NCBI GenBank assembly: GCA_028456385.1
Contig: JALNQF010000014.1
Location: 186,001-250,000 of the forward strand
DNA from: Ophiosphaerella korrae
Taxonomy: Eukaryota > Ascomycota > Dothideomycetes > Pleosporales > Phaeosphaeriaceae
Length of the DNA stretch: 64,000 nucleotides
Reading direction: 5' to 3'
Both the position numbers and the translations under genes were made by a program. Numbering within the stretch: the first letter of the stretch is position 1; every line of letters starts with the position of its first letter. Positions 56,945 to 64,000 of this stretch are shown piece after piece. Below the pieces are notes generated by a model. The model did no database searches. It was given only the letters and a program-made list of their open reading frames with translations, and was not told the origin of the DNA.

Positions 56945-59590
56945 ATGGCTACAGAAACAGAACAAGAACCTAAAGGACGCGCTGGAGCAACCGACTCACA
57001 AGCACCAGTACATGGGATAACGGGTCGTCGTCGTTCAGACTACATCGACGTTGATAACCCCTTGCGCGGCGTTGACTTGAGTGCGGCTGTAAAACGCTTC
57101 GTCTCCAAAACTGGACTTTCTGACCTCACTCAAACTATCCTTCGTGGCGCTTACTTGGCTGAGGACCCAGACAATTATTCTAACGTTGACGGCTTAACAG
57201 CGACAGAGTATGCGGCTCTTAAACGTGAGGATGAAGAAAAGCGTTCACTCAAAATACTTGCAAAAGTGCCTAAACCACTACAAACCATCATTATAACCTG
57301 CAGTGTTGCAGCTATAGCTCAGTGAGTGGGAAATTCTAATATATTACTCCCTGAGTAATTCTGAACTGGAATCGCTAAAGGTGACTATGATAGGGGATGG
57401 GACCAGGTATCAATGTGCGTGGGAGTATTGACACCTCCCCTTGACGAATAGTAAGAACAAATCGCTGACCTCAAACTAGGTCTGCTGCTAACCAATATTG
57501 GCCCGCCGAGCTCGGGTTGGACATGCAACGGACTCGAGATGTTTGGCTATTTGGCATCATTAATGCCTCCTCGTTCCTCTTTGCCAGTATGGTGTATGTA
57601 TTTTCTTCATATGAACAAAGCTGAGGTTGTGGCTGACACATTTCGCTAGAGGGGCCTGGCTGAGCGACCCACTGAATGAATTCCTTGCTGGTCGGCGCCG
57701 AGTGATTTTTATTGCAGGTATATTTTCTTTGGTACCTGTCATTGGTGCTGCAGTTTGCCAAAATTGGATTCAGTTATTGATCTGTAGAATACTCCTCGGC
57801 GTTGGCATGGGCTGTAAAGCCGCCGTTGGTAAGGGTCCCAACACACTGATACCTCCAACCCTAGCTAATGGTTTCGGCCTTAGTACCTATTTATGCGGCA
57901 GAGACAGCACCAACAAGCATACGAGGTGAATCATTTGCTATATCTTCAGATTGTACATGCGTCTGACATTTAAGATAGGCGGAGTTGTAATGAACTGGCA
58001 ACTTTCAGTGAGTGTAGGCGGACTGTTGGGATCTGCACTCAATCTTGCTCTGTTCGATATAGCCAAACTAAATTGGAGACTTCAACTAGCAGTTGCAGGC
58101 CTGCCTGCAATTTCGCTACTCCTTATGATATGCGCATGTCCTGGTGGGAAACTCCCTGCATAGAACGTCGTCGATAATCGTTCAGCTGGCTAATGGCGGA
58201 CAGAATCCCCAAGATTTCTCATTAGAAAAGGAAGATGGAGACAAGCATATGAGTCACTACGAAGCCTCAACGACACCGATGTCCAAGCCGCACGGGAGTT
58301 ATTTCTCATCCATGTGCAAAACGAGCTAACTAAAATCAAATGGTACGGCAAAGACAAATCCGAAGAGTTGATGAGAAATCTGTTTCCTATCTGCACTGAC
58401 GATGAAGCTCCTTCGAATGACCAAATGAGCAACGACAACCAGAACCGAAAATCCCCTCTGAATGACCATATTAGTACATACATCAAGCGCCTAGTAAATC
58501 TCATCAGCGTTCCACGAATTCGGAGAGCTACTACCGCAGCCGCGGTAGTCATGATAAGCCAACAGCTTTGCGGGGTTAACATCATAGCCCTATACAGTGG
58601 AACCTTGCTTCCTCAACCTAACCCAGACAATCCGGCATCAGTGCGAACGGGTAATATAAATGGGCTATGGCTTGGCTTTGGATGGTGGGGGTTTGGTACA
58701 ATGTAAGATTCACTGTATCGCTCTAGGCTGTAATTATAAGCTAAACTCCACGATAGTACCGTCTTTCCAGCATTTCTTGCAATCGATAGATATGGCCGTC
58801 GGACTTTATGTCTCTTCACTACCCCTATTCTTGGCCTGTGCTTATTTGCTGGAGGCTTCTGTTTTTGGATTGAACCACGCTCCCCGGCATATCTGGGAAG
58901 TTTGTTCACTATTCTATTTATTTACTTGGCCGCTTATCAGCTTGGTACAATATCTACGAGAATCTGTGATCGAATCCATAGCTGACTCGAGATTAGGACT
59001 GGGGGTTGTGCCATTTACTTATTCGGCTGAAGTTTTTCCAACAGTAAATCGAGGTAGGTCAAGAAACGCCCTTATGATGAAGTCTTTACTAAAACACGCG
59101 TAGAGGCTGGAATGTCACTTGCGGTCTTTATAAACCTCTTCGGCGCTGGCATCTTGAGTCTGTTTGTACCCTCATTGCAGGTCAAACTCGGGGCCCTTGG
59201 TCTATTCGAGCTCTTCGCGTAAAATTGTCTATAACAAATCATCTGTTCCTTACTGACTTCAAACAGTGGCCTAAACGTCCTTGCATATGCATTGATGTTC
59301 ACTTTTGTCTACGAAACCAAAAAAGAGCGACTAGAGAAGCTCGATCTCATATGTAAGACTTAATCATACCTGTTCTCCGTATCAGCTCTCACAATATTTC
59401 AGTTGAGATCGATGTCAGACATCATCTTCAATACCAGCTGGGTACTGTTCTCCCGTGGTGTGTCAAAAACATGTTTCGTCCACGACGGAAACGTGAGATT
59501 TTGGATTCGCTGGTTTTGTGGAACAATAAGCGATTACACCATGTCTCTCAGGATGACGAAAGCTCAATCATCTCTGATCAAAGCAACTGA
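56945..59590 (+). CDS. MFS sugar/polyol transporter, 11 exons
   Basis: At first sight broken into many frames, this gene reassembles through canonical GT-AG introns. The exons are 56945-57321, 57480-57593, 57650-57828, 57884-57925, 57979-58143, 58204-58702, 58757-58944, 58997-59053, 59104-59218, 59267-59352 and 59403-59590. They total 669 residues without a stop. Sugar-porter signatures are present: DPLNEFLAGRRRVIFIAGIF, CRILLGVGMGCKAAV joined to VPIYAAETAPTSIRG, ESPRFLIRKGRWRQAYESL, AIDRYGRRTLCLF, VVPFTYSAEVFPTVNR and FVYETKKERLEKLDLI. The N-terminal cytosolic part is long (about 115 residues). The family carries hexoses, inositol or similar sugars across the plasma membrane; substrate unknown. 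The GWDQ motif expected after the first membrane helix is absent from this model and appears only in a 13-nt segment inside intron 1. Confidence 0.75.
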
Positions 59591-59696
59591 GAGGTGTTGC
59601 ACTAGGTCCTACGAGATGAGGCCATATGAAAGGATTAGTTGTCGAAGGTTGGCATGAGTCAACGTTAGATTGCCGTCGCAAAATCGTACATTTGTA

Positions 59697-60764
59697 ACGT
59701 GGTTTATGGGTGAGCGCCGGGCCTCGTCAACTTTGCGCACCTCTTTGAGCGTACAACTCAACAGCACAGCAGAGTAGAGAGTAAATATTTATATAATAAA
59801 TCAAGTAGTAGCTTCTCTACCTTTCTTACAGGTACGTGAGTTGTGCCCAGTCTCCCTGCACCTCTTATAGCGCGCGAGCCTGGCGACTCTAGCCTGAGCT
59901 CTCTCCATCTTAACGCTGTTTACGACATTCTTACTGCCCAGCCTCTTCTTAAGCAATTATATCCTCTCCTTGTCCCTTTGTCAAGGTCCTATACTTCTAA
60001 ATCCGCTTTTTCTGTAATCTACGCTTGTTAGCTGCCTCGTTAGCTTGTCTAAGATCGGTATTCTAGGCCCTTAGTGGCTCCGCTAATAGCATTATTGTAT
60101 AAGCTCCCTTTTTAAGCTAATTAATTGCGGCAATAATCGATAATAGCGATAGGCTCTTATGCTAGCGTACGCGCTCTCGTACAAGCGTTGACTGAGCCTG
60201 ACTCACGTACGTTACTCGGCGTATAAGCTACCCAGGGTGCCTTTAGCAGAGCCGCACCAGCTCGAACCAGCTGCTTATAGCGACTGGGTCCTTACATAAG
60301 GCTCGCTGCCTATCGTATGGCGCCGCAAGACTATCTACACGCTTGACAAAGTTGCGCGCCCAGTAGATACCAACAGGGCTATCTCTACGCTGAGTAAGTG
60401 GCTTATTAGCAATCTCACGCACAGCAGCTAGAGTTGGGGCAAAACTACGATAATCTAGATTAAGGATATACTTGACTATTACTTCCTCCTCTAGCTAGCT
60501 AAGCTTCTTCAAGTTAGGCTAGCAATCGCGTCGGGCAGCTATACCAGCGCGTCTGCGGCGGAGAGTTCTCTCAGCTACGTTGAAGAGTGCTGCAGCACAC
60601 CAATTACCTTGAATTTAGTTTAATTCAATAGATAGGATAGCAAGTTAGATATCTACTTCATCTGAAGTTAACTGAGTAACGTGGTGTTAAGCTATTGTAC
60701 ATAAAGATCAGATGGGTGCGCAAAGTTGAGTTGGTGAGGCCCGGCGCTCGCTTCTAAACCGCGT
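59697..60764 (-). mobile_element. Internally deleted, mutated Fot1/pogo (Tc1/mariner) element
   Basis: A 1,068-bp element is bounded by TA duplications (59695-59696 and 60765-60766). Its inverted ends of about 45-50 bp share GAGCGCCGGGCCTC and CAACTTTGCGCACC; one end has a 5-bp difference. On the minus strand, residues of the transposase N-terminal DNA-binding part survive (ALFNVAERTLRRRRAGI, LEEEVIVKYILNLDYRSFAP, PVGIYWARNFVKRVDS). Near the other end there is the C-terminal zinc-knuckle tail (RYKRCRETGHNSRTCKK). The DDE catalytic core between them is missing. Stops replace expected Gln codons (CAG/CAA to TAG/TAA), as RIP would do. The copy cannot make transposase, but with both ends present it could in principle be moved by a full-length relative. 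Confidence 0.88.
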
Positions 60765-60766
60765 TA

Positions 60767-62639
60767 TGTCGAGCTGAACACAATATTTTGTGCTTCCAAT
60801 TGTTGACCCCCATAATCACTTTTTACGTCATCATGGGAAAAAAGGGAGCGAGTCACAGTTCTTTCAACACAATACGTTTTGTGGTAGGTGTGGCCTGTGT
60901 CTAGTGCCGTGACTGACACATGATAGATAGTCAGTGTCAAAGGAAGGGAGTTATGAGCTGGGAAGCAGGGAGTAGTTAACTTTGTTTGTGGCCTGTGCCC
61001 CCGATATCAGCTTAGCACCCGGCTGAGTTCGTTCATCACTCCGTTCATCAACTTTGATCCCATTTCTCAGATGGTCGACATTTTCTCCTCCATTCATACA
61101 ACCAACTCTGCTTGTATATACTCGCATGAATAACAAATTTTCCTCCTCTAAAGTCCCGACTGAGACTGAGGTATGTGCCTACCCAAGACAGGTTGTCCGC
61201 TGCCTTCATCTGATATCATTTTCCGATGTATTGGTCCATGTCATTAGGAGCGATCTGATTCCACAGCAGTCAAGACGCCCTTCACTACCTTGCACTGAAC
61301 TCCTTCATTTCGGCGCGACTTCGACGATGAATCGATAATGGCTGCCTCAGCCACCACATACACATGGGTCCATTGCGTCACGGGCGAATTCCCTAGCGTT
61401 GCGTGATGTGACGGTGGCTTATCGGCACAACGATTGCAACTTGTTGTACCTCTGGTTCTGGTTGTCACTTCTTTCACCCTTGGAAGACGCAATTCGCCAA
61501 TGCATGAGTTTGCGATGCGTCATGGAAGAATGGAAGGTTCTTTGGTAAGTCACTCGCAGTTTATTTGACAAGCCAGAAAGAGGGCTAATTGCAACAACAT
61601 CAGCTTTTCTCATGACCAAAACCACGAAGATCACGAACACAAAGTCGCCTCACCCCACTGTATTTTTAACATCCCTATCGAAGACATTTCACGATAAAAC
61701 AACGGCGTCTCCCTCAAAATCCACGGCTTGCCGTGCTTCCAAACTGTACCAATCGGCACCCTCCAAGTCGAGCAGCATCGGGAACCTTTTTTTTTAAAAA
61801 AAAATAAAAAATAAACGCATTTGCTGGCGGTACTTCAGCCGTTGAGTGCCGAAGTATACAAATAAGGCTAACATCCCTCGACGCACTATTGTGATGCACA
61901 AGTCGACTCACCAATACTAGCATCATGAGTGTTCTAAGCATTGTACTTGCGGTTGCGCTGCCCTTGGTCGTTGTAAAGGCCAACGACCAACCAAAGAACA
62001 CAAAATTTGTAATGAGAAATCTAAAGGGTCTCTCGTATGTGGCATTTAAACAACTTCGGAAAACTTCTAGTATAATATCCCCCAACACGTAGCGAGAACC
62101 ACTCCGTTACGAGAAAAACCATAGGTACTTAGACTATTAAGCAGCAGAAACCCTTTGCACGTCTCTATACCTATATAATTATACTTAAATTAAGCGCAAA
62201 AGATGTTCCTTGACCTTCTTACAGTCGCTACTAGAAAATTACTAATGTTATTATCGCCTTCGCACCTAATTTGCAGAGGGCTTTATTTCATGACGTAGCA
62301 GAATATTTCTACTACGGCTCTACCACTCGGCCTGTATCACTTCTTGTAGTCGTAATATGGTGGTATTTAAGCTTCTAACCTTACTAGCACGCTTGTAAGC
62401 CATCCTCAGTCCTATGGCGGCGGTACGGCGATGTTTCATACAACGTCGCTACCCCTGTCAGTACCTTCGGTTTCTACCCTGCACACTCATAGATTTATGC
62501 TGAGCAACATTTGCAAGCCACACTAGCGGCATTATGGCTAGCTGTTTCTACCCAGGTAATGTATCCCCGCAATCAATGTTAAGCCCATTATATTCCCCAC
62601 TAGAACTACCTAGCAGGCACACAGTTTAAATTTCAGAGC
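60767..62639. other. AT-rich intergenic region, no firm gene
   Basis: 1.87 kb between the Fot1 relic and the HET relic. It includes an A/T homopolymer-rich segment at 61788-61816. Apart from a 55-codon candidate frame at 61925-62092, neither strand shows a recognisable product. Confidence 0.45.
61925..62092 (+). CDS. Possible small secreted peptide
   Basis: A 55-codon frame starts MSVLSIVLAVALPLVVVKAN, which has the hydrophobic core and small residues of a signal peptide. A basic tail with no cysteine follows. Nothing else supports it: no homologue in my memory, no intron, and AT-rich surroundings where chance frames are common. It could be the first exon of a longer gene or chance. Confidence 0.2.
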   Translation: MSVLSIVLAVALPLVVVKANDQPKNTKFVMRNLKGLSYVAFKQLRKTSSIISPNT

Positions 62640-64000
62640 ATGATGTCCTGTATCCTATTCCCTGATTGTTATCGCGAACCTTTGTTGCCAGACAGTATTC
62701 GTTTACTTCGCCTACTTCCCAATAATGACGAAAAAGCACCCATCCAATGTGAGCTCTTCCACTACTCTCTGCAGGAGTCGGGCAAACGAACGCATCCATA
62801 TGATGCTTTATCCTATGTATGGGGTGGCCCAGCCAAGCCTCAGTCTATCTTCATACGCAAGTGTAACTCCAAAAGCGGACATGACTCCACGAACGAACAT
62901 GACCTGTCTGTAACGGAAAATCTTCATGCAGCATTGTCACGTCTTCGAAACCACACTATTGAACGAATCATCTGGACAGATACTGTTTGCATCAACCAGG
63001 AAGATGAGCGAGAGAAAGTGCAACAGATTTAGTTTATGGCGAAAATCTACGGTCAAGCAAACCGCATAGTTGTTTGGCTTGGAGAGACAGCGGACAACAG
63101 TGACCAAGCGATCCACGAGATGCGCGTTGCTGGAGGCAAGAAGCCAAAAATTTCTTCAAACAATGAAACGATTCAGCAAGCAGTTATGGCGCTGCTTCGG
63201 CGACAGTGGTTTCGGCGCATCTGGGTATAGGAACAGATCCTGGTCAATATTTACAAAATTACTAATAGGTTGATCTAGGTACATCAGGAAGTTGCTGCGG
63301 CTCGACATATCCTAATTATGTGTGGACCTACAAAGATTGATGGCTATGCCTTCCGCTTAGGTATAGATTCATTTGAAGGGTTCAACTTGCAGAGTTTGGC
63401 CCATTCAGTAACTTACCTGATGAGAGGAGCAATCTTTAGGCATGACCTCTCTATGAGTATATCAGGCCGGTTTTCCCTAGCTATATGCCCACTAGCCGAG
63501 CTGATGGGTATGTACCATGCCCATGAGGCTACTAAACGCCACGATAAGGTGTATGCCTTACTAGGCATAAGTTTTGATGATCTTAGCAAAGTCGACCTAT
63601 TACCAAACTACATAATTCCATGGGAGGAACTCTTGCAGCGACTGTCCAAATATCTATTCTCTAAAAAGATATCTGTAGAGACTTAGGGCAGCAATAGGGA
63701 GATTGCAATAATCAAGAGCAAGGGCTGTATCCTTGGTAAGGTGTTCTTAGTGCAAAGTAGCGCTGCCCAGGATGACAGAGAGGGCGTTGATGTCATGTTC
63801 AAGAATAGAGAGGGGAGTGCTCGTTGGACTCTTCAAGTCTCAGCAAAATCTATCCAAGATGGAGACCTTGTCTGCCTTCTTGACGGAGCTCTAAGACCTA
63901 CGATTATTAGACCAGGCCAAGATTATTTTGATATTATTATAATTTCAGCTAGGCCTCTAAAGACGTTCCAATAGGAAGTAGGTATATTAATTAGCCAGAA
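62640..64000 (+). pseudogene. HET-domain (heterokaryon incompatibility) gene with in-frame stops, cut by window edge
   Basis: The frame starting near 62640 gives the HET domain in order: PYDALSYVWGGP, LSVTENLHAALSRLR, RIIWTDTVCINQEDEREKVQQ, FMAKIYGQANRIVVWLG, WFRRIWV. A 54-nt intron (63225-63278, CTAAT branch) restores the RIWV-HQEVAAAR join. Further on, ATKRHDKVYALLGIS matches the conserved block after HET. Two TAG stops interrupt an otherwise open frame. One at 63030-63032 stands where the family has Gln (QQ-x-QFM); the other is at 63684-63686. Both fit C-to-T change of CAG. A third TAG at 63972-63974 is followed by more in-frame sequence to the edge. HET proteins trigger cell death on fusion of unlike strains; this allele looks inactive. 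Confidence 0.8.

Noticed and set aside
56945..59590. Transporter locus taken at first for a frameshifted pseudogene
   Set aside because: Ten canonical introns join eleven exons in frame with no stop and keep family motifs across every join, so it is an intact gene apart from the intron 1 microexon question.
63225..63278. TAG and shifts after RIWV in the HET gene counted as further damage
   Set aside because: They fall in a 54-nt intron with a CTAAT branch site; splicing restores the expected RIWV-HQEVAA join.
1..64000. CRISPR arrays, prokaryotic operons, rRNA, telomere repeats and secondary-metabolite clusters
   Set aside because: I saw no direct-repeat/spacer arrays, rRNA, TTAGGG runs or PKS/NRPS/terpene genes; gene structure is eukaryotic throughout.

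Overview
The window looks like nuclear DNA of a filamentous ascomycete, most likely a Pleosporales-type dothideomycete. Genes are split by short introns (44-75 nt, mostly GTAAGT/GTATGT donors, branch sites such as CTAAC or CTGAC). It carries fungus-specific families (Rsc1/2-type bromodomain-BAH protein, HET domain, Helo-like STAND N-terminus, NLR with a nucleoside-phosphorylase head). AT-rich stretches hold genes broken by C-to-T type changes, as expected from repeat-induced point mutation (RIP). The genus call is inference only.

Layout. 1-5.3 kb is an AT-rich accessory edge: the cut end of a fungal membrane-protein gene and a heavily mutated PNP_UDP-NACHT-ankyrin NLR relic on the minus strand. 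5.6-9.8 kb holds two divergent core genes, the deubiquitinase otu1 and the chromatin-remodelling subunit rsc1. 10-14.4 kb is a small family of F-box-like/ankyrin genes: one intact, one decayed tandem copy, one fragment. 15.5-30 kb is the dense core block: vps41 (HOPS), an RMND1/DUF155 mitochondrial protein, the 40-kDa complex I subunit, proteasome rpn9, a secreted/membrane protein with an apparent frameshift, gaa1 (GPI transamidase) and rhomboid rbd2, followed by a split tRNA-Met(CAT). Four pairs in the window share short divergent promoters (otu1/rsc1, vps41/RMND1, complex I/rpn9, gaa1/rbd2). 31-47 kb is sparser: a BTB-type protein, a secreted beta-helix protein, a cytochrome b5-acyl-CoA dehydrogenase fusion, a ubiquitin-like/AN1 fusion and an MFS monocarboxylate-type transporter, separated by 1.4-3.5 kb of DNA in which I see no genes. 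47.9-53.2 kb has two cytoskeletal genes on the minus strand, a Dip1/SPIN90-type Arp2/3 regulator and an ASPM-like spindle protein. 53.7-64 kb is a second accessory region: a Helo-like/TPR/ankyrin protein without NACHT, an 11-exon sugar transporter, an internally deleted Fot1/pogo transposon with TA target duplication, and a HET-domain gene with two in-frame stops, cut by the right edge.

The most interesting content is the self/non-self recognition theme at both edges (NLR relic, NACHT-less Helo-like protein, broken HET gene, decaying ankyrin family) around a housekeeping core. Exon boundaries were worked out by hand from splice signals, frame and family expectation. Every multi-exon model listed as intact sums to a whole number of codons.
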